Positions 49,454-61,262 of a stretch of DNA of 64,000 nucleotides are shown here, piece by piece. The notes beneath the pieces are model-generated. The model made no database searches. It was given only the letters and a program-made list of their open reading frames with translations, and was not told the DNA's origin. This DNA is from Rhizophagus irregularis (Eukaryota > Glomeromycota > Glomeromycetes > Glomerales > Glomeraceae). Made by a program: the position numbers and the translations under genes. Numbering within the stretch: position 1 is the stretch's first letter; each line of letters starts with the position of its first letter. The DNA lies in contig NC_089433.1 in the NCBI RefSeq assembly GCF_026210795.1, forward strand, positions 620,001-684,000. Direction: 5' to 3'.

Positions 49454-52400
49454 TTTGCCTTTTCTTATTCGTTTCTTTCTATATAACTATATAAATTAGG
49501 TCATTCAATTACATTTCTATATATATATGTATATATTATCTTTAATGATCATTTAAAGGAATATGTTATATTACATGATTATTAAATAAAGTTATAATTT
49601 TCAAATAAATAATTATTCGAGATATTTTTTTTTAAAATTAATTGAAATTATAAAGCTATATTATTATAAACTGAATATGGTAATATCCTATAACAGATAA
49701 CGTTGAATCAATTAAAATTTTTGTGCGTATTAAAATTCGTTACGATTCACGATATTTTATGGAATATAGCGGATTTATGTAAACAATAATTCGGTATTGC
49801 AATAAGAAACTTCATTGAAGAGTTATCTGTATTCTGTAATAATCGTAAGACGCGATCTTAGATTTTTCAGATGTTATAGTAGGAAAGTAAATGTGTGAAA
49901 TAATATGGTACTTTGCCCAATACGGATTCCAGAAGCTACCACCACATTTCCTAGAGGCATTAGCCCATAACCAATCTTCATCCCATACAGTATTTGGAGG
50001 TATTACATAGCCCCGGTAACAGCATTGTTACTTCTGCGCCCTCATAATTCGATCACGTGATCATAAAATTGAAAGCCATACCTTGTATTATTAATTTATA
50101 TATATATATTTTTTAAAGAATATTGCTAATATCCCACCAGATAGAAGGTCTACCATTCCCTATTAAAAATTTGATTGGCTAATTTTTTTCAACATTATAT
50201 TTTAAAATAAATTTTAATAAACTTAAAAAAAAAAAAAATATTTATATTATTAAAAATTGGTAAACAGACTACCAAATAACTTTATTTAATTTAATAGTAA
50301 GTAATTTGATTTAATTATATTTAATAAATAATAAAAAAAAATTATGCTTATTGTTAATTAAATTATTACTGATAAAATTAAAAGTATTTAAACTTATACT
50401 GATGAGACATCATGCCCATTATGCAAGTTAGATCATAATGATGAAGAAAGTATAGAAGGTAGGTATAAATCCAGATCTTACTTTATTAAATGCGAACAGT
50501 GTGAAATTGAGATAACTCATTATTTTACAATACTGTATTTGCTCACGCTTCATTGTGATATTTTTTTACAGGGCTAATTTACGTTGACTATACTTACTAT
50601 AATTTAAATTGATTTGCAATCATATAAAAAGACAATATGACCAAGTCCGATAAAGTATTAACCCCGAATATCTGCCAAATTAAGTGGGTTACTAAGCGTT
50701 TTGACGGATAAGATTCATTCTAATTTATATAAAAATATAAAAAAGAAACTGGGCATGAGCCATGGCAATTACCAAGAGCTGTGATAAGTATGTCACCAGA
50801 ACCTAAGACCTCTGATTTCAAGCCTATCACTTATGAAACAAAACCAGTTCCAGAATTAATTATTAAATCTGTCTTAGAGCACTTCCATACTTGAAATTCC
50901 GAAATAGTTTCAGAGGGATTGATAATTATAATTTTGTATCTGCTCAGCCGTGGAGTTCACCATGTCCTATTTGTAATGGAAAACATGGAATTATGGATTA
51001 CATGGCAAATGGTATAAAAATGGAACGGAATATTGTCTTACCTGTAACAGTTCAAGCAATAAATTTAAGTTTGCGATTGTAGCATAGGCCGGTAAAAATT
51101 CCACCGCAGTATTCTAGAACAATATTATTAACTTCGAAATTTCAGAATTCCGAAAGGTATCATTAACAGACTATCTTGTAAAAGAAGAATAAACTGAATA
51201 GATTAGTTTAGGTTAGCGTTATCATGTACACTGTAACAAGTTACGACCTGTATTTCTCGTACGGTCAATAAAGCAAAGACACAATTAGCGCAACTAATTT
51301 ACCAGATATTACAGTATATTTTTTTTCGCATGGTGTTGGTTGAGGGATCGAGGGAATGGTGTATGCTAAATTTTTCTAACAAGTTTTATTATAATAATTT
51401 AATCCAGAACTTGATAAATGCGCAGTAACGTTAGAACATTTTAGTATAGACGATATCATGTATCACGGGAATAAGTAATTTATTCTCGAATTTTCCCAAA
51501 GCTTTTACGCATAACAAAAAAGACCTCCTTGTTGATCTTTGTATATGGGTAGCGTCAAAGTTTTTTTAAAGTGGATCCTTTTCGTGATGCGATCATATTA
51601 ACGTAATTTCTTTCAAAAGTGTATAGCAAAATCGATCCTGCGAATTATATAAAAGGCAATGTCCCAGTTGGTGAACCCTTTTATCTGCCTTGCGCAAGTA
51701 AAGCAAAAATAAAACGAAAAATAAAACCTACCATTATTAACATCATCGAAATCAACAATCAAACGAACTCACATTTTCCGCAAAGTTATAATAAAGTAGG
51801 TTGGTTTTATTACTGGGCTAGCTTCTAAAAGAACATCATCACGATGTTAATCAATTTTTCTGACTCTATAGATGCTTAAAGTCAAAGCGGATATATTATC
51901 ATTCCTGATCTTTTTAACATATTTGATATTCGCCGAGAAAATCGTGATCGTTAGCACGTGCCTCATCGGCGCAGTGAAATACAGAGAAAAAATCACATGA
52001 CTGTAATTTTAGCCGGCAAAATCTTATATTGGTAAGACTTAACACATTAAACAACGAATTTCGTAAATATAAGACGGATTGGAATGTTATGAAAATGAAT
52101 AGTGGTAAGCTTGAATCGGAAATATTGCATTTCTTATTTTTTTTAAACCCAATTGCTAATTCCCCGAATTCATTCTGTAGTCTCGAATTACTTGATCTTA
52201 GCGAAGTTCTATTATTGGAATAATCTTTTTCATAGTCTGTGTAGATGATAATGATATAGATAGACAAAAATTTAGTGGGATAATTTATTTCGAAAATCTA
52301 GTGTTATTTAGTGATAAAAAAAATTAGCTATAGATATTTTTCGAAAATGTGAGAGAGCAAAAAAATAACTTGATGTGGGGGCTCGCATTAAATGGCCTAG

Positions 52401-53106
52401 GATCCGCATCTCTTTGATAGCATCATACATTTCATTTACTCATCTGACTCTAAAAGTTTCTCAATTTGAATTTTATTTTTATTGCATTATGCATTAGTCA
52501 CATTATTTGTAAAAATAAAAATAGAAAAGGAAAACTTGAAAATTTTTTGAAGAAAATATATATATATATATATATATATTTCTTTCTCGCTTTCTCGCTA
52601 ATCATCGTTTCAAAAAAATAAAAAATGTTTGTTTGATTTTGCGTCCAATCCCATCTCCATCAATAACTACTTGTTTTTTTCAAATTATCATCACTCACAC
52701 CTCAAAATTAATCACTTTCTAATCACTAAATTAAGTCTTTTTTGTTTATATAATCATCATCATCATTCCTTCAACTACTAAATAAAGTAAAAAAGAAAAA
52801 AGAAATAAACACTGAAAGGAAAAAATAAATCAACTAATGTAAAAAGAAAATTGTTCGGTTTTTTAAAGATTATTTGGTTTTTTGGTTTTTTTTTTCTGTA
52901 CAGACTTCGAATAAAAAAAGAAAAAAATAAATCAATAGTAAGTATGCTATAAAAAATAAATAGCATGAAAATAATAGTAAATACTTTTTTTTAAAACAAT
53001 GTTCAATATTTTTTTTTTTCTACACGTCATTTTTATGGTAGTAAATACCTAAAAAAAAGACGGTGTAAAACCTTTCCCATCAAAACATATGCCATTTTGA
53101 AAATTT
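49454..53106. other. Intergenic DNA with decayed element fragments
   Basis: A zinc-cluster fragment region lies at 50395-51085. Other frames are short: a 69-codon plus frame at 51619-51828 and a minus one at 51914-52267 show no known domain. A TA array lies at about 52556-52580, followed by A/T tracts to 53000. Confidence 0.45.
50395..51085 (+). pseudogene. Cys-cluster mobile-element protein remnant
   Basis: Two separated coding-like pieces are visible. At 50400-50520 one frame reads DETSCPLCKLDHNDEES and later FIKCEQCEIEI, giving a CxxC...CxxC cluster. At 50880-51085 one frame reads FRGIDNYNF and SPCPICNGKHG, and after a frame change WYKNGTEYCLTC, a second CxxC...CxxC pair. Stops and frame changes break both. 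The arrangement is reminiscent of zinc-binding domains in primase/helicase-type mobile-element proteins, but no motor or catalytic motif is seen, so that assignment is a guess. Confidence 0.4.
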
Positions 53107-54459
53107 CTAATCAACTTCTATAATTTTACAATGTGAGGAGAGTATGTTAAATATATTAGCATTTTCTTGAATATAACTTTCTACTGATCGATGATATGAA
53201 AATATATTGTTTCCCAAAACTTCATTTAATTCCTCAACCTTATCAAAATATTTCATAAATGCTAAAAAGCTGAGCTCATTAGACTTCAACAAATCACTGA
53301 TAAGTCTTCTTCCTACTTCATAATATGGACCATTCGGAAGGAGTTGTGCAGATTGAAATTTCTTCTCAACTTCATCTAAAATCGACTGTTTAACGACTGC
53401 ATAAAAAGGGATAAGCAATTAATAAAAAGCAAAATCATGCGAATTCATTTGATGCAAATATAAAGCTAATCTTACCTTCGAAGGTTTGTCCAGCCAGGAA
53501 GTCATCTGCCACGGTCTTTAGCTCTACAATGCGCCCCACAACCAAATCATATAATTTTTTTGCATCTCCTTCCTTGATACTGCGCTTCTTAACCAAATAT
53601 TCCATTGATGTGTTCCTATCAAGGTCACCGATTTTAATTATAGGTTTTTTCGCACTATGAGCTAAAATAAGAATAATAACTTGTAAGTAATACTATTCTC
53701 AGGAGCACAAAAAAGAAATAACGTCATACTTACATTCCATTCTTCGAGGTACATTCCCTTCACTACTAACAAATACAGCAATGTACTCTCGGTGATCAGC
53801 ATTCATTTTAGCGTCATCTTGAAGAGTATCAAGAACTTTTGGGTTCACATTAGCTAATTTGGCAATGTTGTCATAAATGATGACTGAAGGTTTATTGTGT
53901 TTTGCTTTGTACACTGCACTAGCACGCTTGAAGGCCTCCAAGGCTCTTTTCCACTTGGGACGCTCATCTTTACCTATAAAAAGTAACATTCAGATCAAAA
54001 GCTTCGGTTGTAAAGGAAAATAATGATCAACTTACCATGGGTATCACCTAATACTTTCTTCGTAAGCTGTGACATAAAAGAGATACGTTCCTCAAATGCG
54101 AAGTTAAGAGATTTTCCAAATGCTATGCCAAAGTTCTCTATATCTTCTGCATCAGCAGGAATTTCAACGTATATGACTCCCTGCCCTGATGCACTTCTGA
54201 TTAACGTGGTTTTCCCGGTCCCGTGTTCTCCACAAATCACATGATAACATGAATGATATCTATTCGGATGAAGAATTTTTTTAAGACGATCTACAACTAG
54301 AGGTCGGGGAACAAACTCATCATCCGAAACATCAACTTTAGGTCGAGTTCCTTTTTTCACGGTCTTGTTAAGTTGACAAACGTTATACTTGTTTTGTATC
54401 CAATCATATATGATATCTCCTGTAGTGTTGGTCTCCGTAAATAGTTGTAAGTCCAAAAG
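53107..54459 (-). CDS. Crinkler-type P-loop ATPase, 5' end unresolved
   Basis: Four exons are clear: (54459)-54036, 53973-53734, 53661-53476 and 53396-53107. Three introns have GTAAG donors and TATAG, TTTAG and TGCAG acceptors, and the joined frame gives at least 378 residues. It contains FVPRPLVVDRLKKIL, Walker A GEHGTGKTTLI, then VIYVEIPADAEDI and SLNFAFEE; Walker B VIIYDN; and a sensor-like AVFVSSEG. The last exon reads LLPNGPYYEVGRRLI and SYHRSVESYIQENANIF. The set matches the P-loop domain found in Crinkler (CRN/CR-toxin) family proteins of AM fungi and oomycetes (family knowledge). The ubiquitin-like Crinkler header was not found upstream, and an in-frame TGA lies just before the first codon with no ATG until well into the domain. 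A further 5' exon, or a truncated gene, is likely. In the known family such ATPases regulate a C-terminal effector; none is evident here. Confidence 0.8.
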
Positions 54460-55200
54460 TCAAGTAAATATAATGGCTGTAAATCAGAATTACCATATTT
54501 TAGCTAACCACAATAGTGTAGTATTTACAGCCAATTTACAGCTTACGTTTATAATATTACAACCGCTAAAAGTTGTAATTCGATATATAATAATCGTTAC
54601 TTCCGAAAATCTCTTCAGCAGAAGTGTGGGGGAGAGGTGAAGAAGAGTTTGTCGAGAAATAAAAATAAAAAAAGGTGCAACGTCAAAAACATAAATATAA
54701 ATGTGAACATAAATATATATTTTTTACATGATACTCGATTATTAACGAAATGGAAGAGCTGGAGGAAGACATTAGAAACGAATATAACGGTTTGAATTAT
54801 TTCGAATTTAAAAGAAGTTTGAGAGAGTTTCTTAGGGATAAAAAAAAAGAAAGAATTTTGTTCCGATAAAAGAAAAAGGAAGAAAATTTGTTCCGATAAA
54901 AGAAAAACAATAAGCTATTTGATCAAAATCGGCTTATTGATATATTAAATTAAACCTTTCTGAATACATCGTGACTAGACTCTTGTAGTGACGTACGTAA
55001 TATAGCAAATAATACAGTTACTCATTAGACTCATTAGATTGTAAAAATTGTAAAAAAAAAATGATTAAAAAAGATACTTAAATTAATTAAATTAATCAAA
55101 TGACTCACGAAAAAAAAATAAAAAAAATGACAATTCTCCGATTCAAGGTATTTATTAAAAAAGTGGTTTAATATTACGTAATTTTCATGTCGTACGAGTG
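54460..55200. other. Intergenic DNA upstream of the ATPase gene
   Basis: No gene is recognised. The first exon of the ATPase gene may lie here. A minus-strand ATG at 54772-54770 opens a short Ser-rich frame, but I found no donor/acceptor pair that joins it in frame to the ATPase exon. Confidence 0.4.
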
Positions 55201-55285
55201 GGGAAATCTTACCACGCCACCTCATGTTACACAGCCGATCACCGACCCACTTTCCCGAGCTACCCCTTATTCAGTTCGGACAGTT
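55201..55285. repeat. MULE left terminal inverted repeat
   Basis: The 85-bp arm starts GGGAAATCTTACCACGCC and ends TTCAGTTCGGACAGTT. It pairs with 58538-58608. The extra GAGCTACCCC-containing stretch (about 55257-55267) has no counterpart on the right. Confidence 0.85.
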
Positions 55286-55442
55286 GTCATATTTCAAATA
55301 TAATTAATATACACGTAATAAACAATGCATATAACAAAAAATTAAACCTTTTTGTTTAGTGTTTTCTATACTTTTATTATAAGTCAACTTAAAACGTTGT
55401 ATATGATATAGCAACTGTAAATGTTAGAATATAGCGTTAGAA

Positions 55443-58400
55443 TTATGGCGTTTTTGCTTTTTTGTAGGAGATAACGGGTAAATATTTTTTTATCATATAT
55501 TTGTTTTCCTTTTTGGTTTGAGATCTTTCTTTCCAAACTTTATTCGTAATATCCTTCAAATTTCTAACATCTTCATTATCAATAATTCTTTCTAGAGTTA
55601 ATTTTATTTTTTTATTCAAATTTCTGGCCTCGTCGTCTACTCCATCAGGTATATTTTCTGATAATCGTTTTATATTATTTGTTATAAATTCCATTTCATT
55701 TAAATTAGCAAGAATATTAGTAGCTGATACAATATATTCTTTGTTTTCATATAGCGGCGTCTTGTTTAATATTTAAAGAACCTGTTAGCATAGTTTCTTC
55801 GGGTTGAGACGAATAGACGCGTGATGGTGATGATGTAGATGGCGAAGTAGCCAATTCGTGGATTTGTGTATGTAAACATGAAGATTGAATTTCTTGAATG
55901 TAAATTTTAATGTAAGAAATATTTTTTCTTAACAAAATAACATGAATTATATAATATGAATTATAAATTTTATTAAATACCTGTATTATTTTGTATAGAA
56001 TTATTGTTGAAGTCTTTTTCATCAATACATTGATCTTTAATATATGATAATATCAATTTATTTTGATGGTCTTTTACTTTTTTAATTGCATCATCTCATG
56101 ATGGTAATGAAACGTAGGGTGATCGAGAAGGTGGTGATACTGAAGTTGTGATGATTGCAATCGATCTAAAGAACCGATGCTCTTAAATGTTTACAAGCAC
56201 CACCTCGTGATAAAAAATCCATACATTGACATTGAATTTTTGGAAGTTGAATAATATATATTTTTGGCTCAAATTGAGTTGATTTGTCTGAAAGTACATG
56301 AAGATATAATGATGTATAATTATATTCAACGTGAATTATTTTTTTTTCCCGCATATTCTTTTAGCTGCTTCGTCACGATTAATATCTGGTGTAAAATAAG
56401 CAATTTGCTTATAATGGTGTTCAAGTTGAATTTGATTAGTTGGTGAAAATGTATAATTTTGATATCTTTCAGTAAGTTGATTGTTGAGTCGTTTTTTTAG
56501 AGTTCTCTTTAAAAGAATATTAGGTGTAATACTTTTTATTGAAACAACTCCTAAAATATCCATTCGCAAAAGATAATTATTATTTTTGATATTTATGTAA
56601 TTGATGCGTTTTTAATAGATTATCAAAACTTTCAAGATGATTATTTGTTGTAGGTATTTTCTCTGGCAAAACTCCTAAGATATTAGCAGCAAAAATTCTT
56701 CCATATGCACACCATCCAATAGATAGATCTCCAGCCCAATAATCTCGAATATAATATACAAAATTTAACGCACTATGAATTACATTCAATTTAGATTTTG
56801 GAATATTATTTTGAATTTGATTCTATGAATTAAAAATAAATTTAATATAATATTGTGATTTTTAAAAAATTTAATATAATAAATTTATTTATAATATTTA
56901 CCTTTAAATGAATTTCAGTATTAGTAATTGTGTGAGTTATTTGATTAATATAAGAAGAGTCATTAACATTCTTTAAATTTTCAGTAAAATTTCTCAGAAA
57001 TTGGTATATCTCCTTTCTAAATGCTTTCTAAATGCCATGATTTCATGGCCACCATGATGTCCAAGAACGGCTTTTAACTTATCTTCCCAACTTTGAGAAA
57101 CGTGAAATAGACATAAGATTAAGTGAATGTCTGGCCAGACTTCAATTAAAGCTTTTCGTTCTTTATGATCACAATCTGTCATTGCAACCTAATAATTTTT
57201 AAAACAATAATAATATAAAATTAAAATACGTTAAAAGCAATATATTTTATAGCAATAAAATACCTTTTGAGTAAATTTATACCACTTTTCCTGCTCTAAT
57301 CTATGTTTATAATATAATAATAATTCCTTTAAAATTGTATGATTGTAGCTACTACTAGCTTTGTGTGTGCCTCCAGCTGCTGAAAAAAGCAAGTATCCAA
57401 TAGGTATTCCCTTATTCTGTTCGTCTAATACTAGTAGAACAAATAATAATATTTTTTTATTTGAAATAACAAAAGTTCCGTACAGATGCAGAATTTTATT
57501 ATGGCCAAGTTCCCATGCTAATTCTCGCTGTTCTTTAGTAGCTAAAACTTATATAAACCGATCATTTAATTCTTTTTGTTAAATTGTTGCTTCCATTATT
57601 TCATTATCTTTACTATCTGGCCCAAATAATTGGTCTATATTAATTTCTTCAGCTTTTTGCTTATCAATTCCCCAAAGAACTTTTGTCATTGAATTACGAA
57701 TATTTATAATATCTTGATTTGATAATAAATATCTTTCATTATCAATTAAAACTTTTCCCCCTAAATGTCTGTTTACATAGTGAGAAGGGTAAACATTTAT
57801 TTGTAATAAATTTTGAGCCATCAATTTAACTGTTTCATTTATACGAAGTGGTGGTGGTTGAACTGGTAGACAACGTTGACAATCTTCTAAATGATTTAGA
57901 TAACCAAATAAACTAATATACAGTCCTTCATGCTTCCTAATTCACACAAAAGCAAGACAACCAACAAACTCATATATTTTTCTTGTTTTTCGTGTTTTTG
58001 CTTGTGTTTAAACTCATATCACTTTCACAGCAGCATTGTAAAACATAAATTCCTTTAGCTTTATCACTATAATGTGTTTTCTACAGTCAAAGCTCGTTAT
58101 AGTGAATCTCGTTATAGTGAACATTAAGTAAAATCGCGTTATAGTGACCTATTGATTTTTTTCTTTATGATTAATTTCTCTCGATACAGTGAATTCTCTT
58201 AATAAATCTCGTTATAGTGAAAAAAGGGGAAAAAATTATATAGTGGAACGGAAAGTTCACTATGACGAGCTTTGACTGTATTTATGTTAAGGTAGAATAT
58301 TTTCTAATATAAGGTTATATTGTTGTAAAAAAACAACGGCATTTTCTTGCATATTATTACTCCATTGTAAGTTAATAAAGTTTGAAACTGGTAAACTATT

Positions 58401-58457
58401 AAGCTGTTCTTTTTGCTTTTGAGTTAATATTAAATGTGAAGGAATTTTTAATGACAT
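55443..58457 (-). pseudogene. MULE transposase with SWIM zinc finger, inactivated
   Basis: The order from the N-terminus is: a start at 58457 (MSLKIPSHLILTQKQ), a stop at 58287-58289, a nested MITE, then pieces with CCCESD and HEGLYISLFGYLNHLEDC, MAQNLLQINVYPSHYV, and the catalytic core. The core has HLYGTFVISNKKIL where MULE transposases normally have an Asp-Gly-Thr-Phe; the Asp is Tyr here. A GT-AG intron precedes VAMTDCDHKERKALIE, VWPDIHLILCLFHVSQSW (the second Asp and the C/H signature). The SWIM finger CQCMDFLSRGGACKH lies at about 56178-56240. Lesions include a frame change near 58000, a TGA near 57940 and two TAA codons near 57545-57580. Exon-like pieces continue to 55443 with a charged tail. 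The element cannot make an active transposase. Confidence 0.85.
58084..58278. mobile_element. Pogo/Tigger-like MITE, 195 bp, nested in MULE
   Basis: The left end CAGTCAAAGCTCGTTATAGT and the inverted right end CAGTCAAAGCTCGTCATAGT differ at one of 20 bases. TA lies directly outside both ends (58082-58083 and 58279-58280). CTCGTTATAGTGAA or a close variant occurs several times inside. There is no coding capacity. The TA duplication and CAGT start indicate Tc1/mariner/pogo-type mobilisation. High end identity suggests a younger insertion than the host MULE. Confidence 0.9.
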
Positions 58458-58537
58458 TTTACAAAAAAAAAACTAACACAATTAGTCACTTTAGTGTTTG
58501 ACGCGTTTAAAAAAAAAAAAATGTTTAAATTGTTTAA

Positions 58538-58608
58538 AACTGTCCGAACTGAATAAGGAAAGTGGGTCAGTGATCGGCTGTGTAATATGAGGTGGTGTAA
58601 GATTTCCC
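58538..58608. repeat. MULE right terminal inverted repeat
   Basis: The arm begins AACTGTCCGAACTGAATAAG and ends GGTGGTGTAAGATTTCCC; it is the inverse of 55201-55285. It sits about 80 bp upstream (plus-strand sense) of the transposase start, as expected for a compact MULE. Confidence 0.85.
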
Positions 58609-58639
58609 GATTTTAGGTTACGCATAATTCCAAAAAAGG

Positions 58640-59050
58640 AGGTCGTCTAAAGCGGGGGCAAATCACGTGATTCGGTGTAATTTTAATTAGATTAATTTTT
58701 TATAAAGAAAGATTAATAGAAACTTTAAAATCATAATATAAGCGTATTTTTATCTGCTTTGCAAGTTTACTTAAGGAAAAAAAGTGGATTATGAATATTG
58801 TTTTTTACTTTACATATGAATGAACGAAACTTTGCCGATCATATCCAAAAATGGATAACGAAATTGAAAAAGTCAAATAAATCAAAAACAGCATTCAAAA
58901 CCCTACTCTGCGCTCTAAGTAAACTTGCAGAGCAGGCAAAAATGCATTTAGAATGTGTGTTTAGAATGGTTGAATATATGGTAAAAAGTTTTATTTTATG
59001 AAAACAATTTTTTTCGAAGTCACGTGATTTGCCCCTGCTTTAGACGACCT
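58640..59050. mobile_element. 411-bp inverted-repeat element with 10-bp target duplication
   Basis: The left end AGGTCGTCTAAAGCGGGGGC continues AAATCACGTGA; the right end is its inverse, with GCCCCTGCTTTAGACGACCT, giving about 32 matching bases with one or two differences. CCAAAAAAGG is directly repeated on both sides (58630-58639 and 59051-59060). A duplication of 9-10 bp fits Mutator-type mobilisation. The interior has a 67-codon frame (58798-59001) with no recognised domain. It is adjacent to the MULE but its ends differ, so a different transposase source is likely. Confidence 0.85.
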
Positions 59051-59060
59051 CCAAAAAAGG

Positions 59061-60828
59061 AATTTATAGTTGCCCAAATTTCCATAAAAGGAAATTTTTT
59101 ACAGATCCTTTAATTCTGGCCGGAATTATGACATTTTTTTTATAATTTCTTTAAAAATTATATAATAAAAAATGTATAATAAGGTTTCAAAAAACTGTTG
59201 TATAAATGAAACTTTACAATAAAAACAAAAAAATCATTATTACTTATATTATATTATTTAATTTTACATTTTTTAAGTAATATATATTAACTGTTGATAT
59301 AGACAACAGGTAAATACTAGTTATATATCAAACTCATTTTATATTAAACCAAATTTACCAGAATGGAAGATTTATTATATCTAGAGTTAATTGTATTATA
59401 TATTTATATTTTACATTTATTTTATTATATTATAATTTATTAATTTATTTCATATTTATATTTATATTTTTTTTATTAAATAGAATAAATAATATATTAT
59501 TTAATTTAAAAATTTTATATTTTTTATTTTTTAATAATTTATTTTTATTTATTTTAAATTTTTCAGATTTTTATTATATCTACTGTATTTGCCCAAAAAT
59601 AAGCAATTCCCGAAAATAAGCAACATGGCCTGCATTATAACAAATTTTAGTCCATATTATTAAAACTTGGCTGGCATTATGTGCAAAAACTTGTTGCTTA
59701 TTTTCAAGCAAATATGGTATATATGGAATTTAAGAATAGAGTACACACCATAATTGATTTTAATAATCACGTGATGGCATATCAATTTTAAAGTAATACA
59801 AGAGAAGATCAATCTAATAAAAAATAGGCAACATGTGCTAAACCCTTTTCATACTTTTTGTGTAAGTTCTTTAAAACCAATAATATATGTTATATAAAAA
59901 TCAAAGTTCATTTCATTTTGTCAAAATACTTTAACGTTCGTATGAAGTTTAAGAAAACTGCCAATTTTTCAAAAAGTCTGCCAATTTTTTAGTTTGTTCT
60001 AAGTAACCATAACTAAAACTTTTATATTATATTAAAAACTATTATAGAAACCAAAAAAGTAAGTCTATTTTTTATTGTTTATTTCTTTAAAATGAAAAAA
60101 AAGAAAGAAAAAAATATAAATATAAATTACTATATAATATTATATATATATATGCCATATTATAAAAATAATTTTCTAAGTTAATAATATTGTTTTTTTA
60201 AATATATTAGATTGTAAAATACTATTTTAATGTGTTGAAACTGCTGGATTAATATATATAAATTTCAATATTAGTTTTAGGTTCTTTATTTTTATTTATA
60301 ATAGAACTATTGATTATAGATATTAATTTACTATAAAAAAGGTTTTTCAAAGAAGTAAATTAATTTTTATGGTATTTTTTATGAGGAAAATTTAGAGAAT
60401 TAATAAATTTAGATTAAAATTTTGTTTTTAAGTTCTTTTCGTTAGCATATGTCAAATTGCCAATCACTTGCCAATGACAATAATTAGTCACATTAACTAA
60501 TAAAAAAATGATTATATGGTGTACTCTATCCTTAATATAATAAAAAATAGGTTGGAATATCAATATAATATAATTTATATTATATAATTAATTTGAAAAA
60601 TCATTAGTTCTAAAAAATTTTATAAAAAATTTGTTAGAGGTAGTAGTTTATTTTATGAATTTTTTTTATACATTGTTACCCCTAGTCACATGTAGAGTTA
60701 CACCTTACTACGCCGAAAAATTATGTAGAAAATTAGGATCTACTGGACCCAACTGTGCCAAGCTGACCTAGCCGCAGCCAACTTAGTCTATTATTTTTAT
60801 TATTTTTATTATATTAATTATATTTAAT
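59061..60828. other. AT-rich intergenic DNA
   Basis: No coding region is recognised. It holds one small MITE (59583-59717), AATTCTGGCCGGAATTATG near 59111, and many A/T runs. The sequence around 60660-60790 is somewhat GC-richer but has no open frame. Confidence 0.5.
59583..59717. mobile_element. Small TA-flanked MITE, 135 bp
   Basis: The left end CTGTATTTGCCCAAAAATAA, then GCAA, and the inverted right end CCATATTTGCTTGAAAATAA, then GCAA, are imperfect inverted repeats. TA lies outside each end (59581-59582, 59718-59719). A second inner pair, TGGCCTGCATTATA and TGGCTGGCATTATG, is present. Tc1/mariner-type mobilisation is inferred from the TA flanks. Confidence 0.65.
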
Positions 60829-61262
60829 GGTGGTGTAAAATTTCGATATATTACACTAAAAACGTAATATTACAAAAGTTTACGCTTTTAAATTTGAATA
60901 ATTATAGTAATTTAAAAATATCTCGCTATCTACTGATCCAATCAAGACGATCTATAGCTTATTGAAATCAGCTCATCAAGACAAATCGAATGGTAGTAAA
61001 TTCGCATTTCTACAGTTGATAGAACGTTCTATAGTATGCAATAAAGTTTTAAATTAATAGAAAGTTATCTATCAAACGTAAAGATACAATTTTACTACCA
61101 TTCGATTCGTCTTGATTAGCTGATTCCAATAAGCTATAGATCGTCTTGATTAGATCAGTAGATAGTGAGATATTCTTAAATTACTATAATTATTTAAATT
61201 TAAAAGCGTAAACTTTTGTAATATTACATTTTTAGTGTAATATTTTGAAATTTTACACCACC
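60829..61262. mobile_element. Fold-back element, 434 bp, about 190-bp arms
   Basis: The two halves are nearly perfect inverted copies: GGTGGTGTAAAATTTC at the left end and GAAATTTTACACCACC at the right. TACGCTTTTAAATTT, CTATCTACTGATC, AAGACGATCTATAGCTTATT and AATGGTAGTAAA occur on the left and all recur inverted on the right. The loop is about 60-70 bp. The whole could fold into one long hairpin. No coding sequence and no clear target duplication. The first bases resemble GGTGGTGTAAGATTTC of the MULE right end. Confidence 0.85.

Larger units (their letters stand above)
55201..58608 (-). mobile_element. Mutator-like (MULE) element with about 80-bp inverted ends
   Basis: The left terminal repeat, 55201-55285, begins GGGAAATCTTAC and includes ACAGCCGATCAC, CCGACCCACTTTCC and TTATTCAGTTCGGACAGTT. 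The right repeat, 58538-58608, is its inverse with about 90% identity apart from a block of roughly 14 bases present only on the left. The interior encodes a broken MULE transposase on the minus strand. No matching 9-10-bp target duplication was found next to these ends. A small TA-flanked MITE (58084-58278) is inserted near the transposase N-terminus. Confidence 0.85.

Noticed and set aside
58798-59001. 67-codon frame inside the 411-bp element as a gene
   Set aside because: It is short, has no recognised domain, and lies inside a non-autonomous mobile element, so I describe it only under that element.
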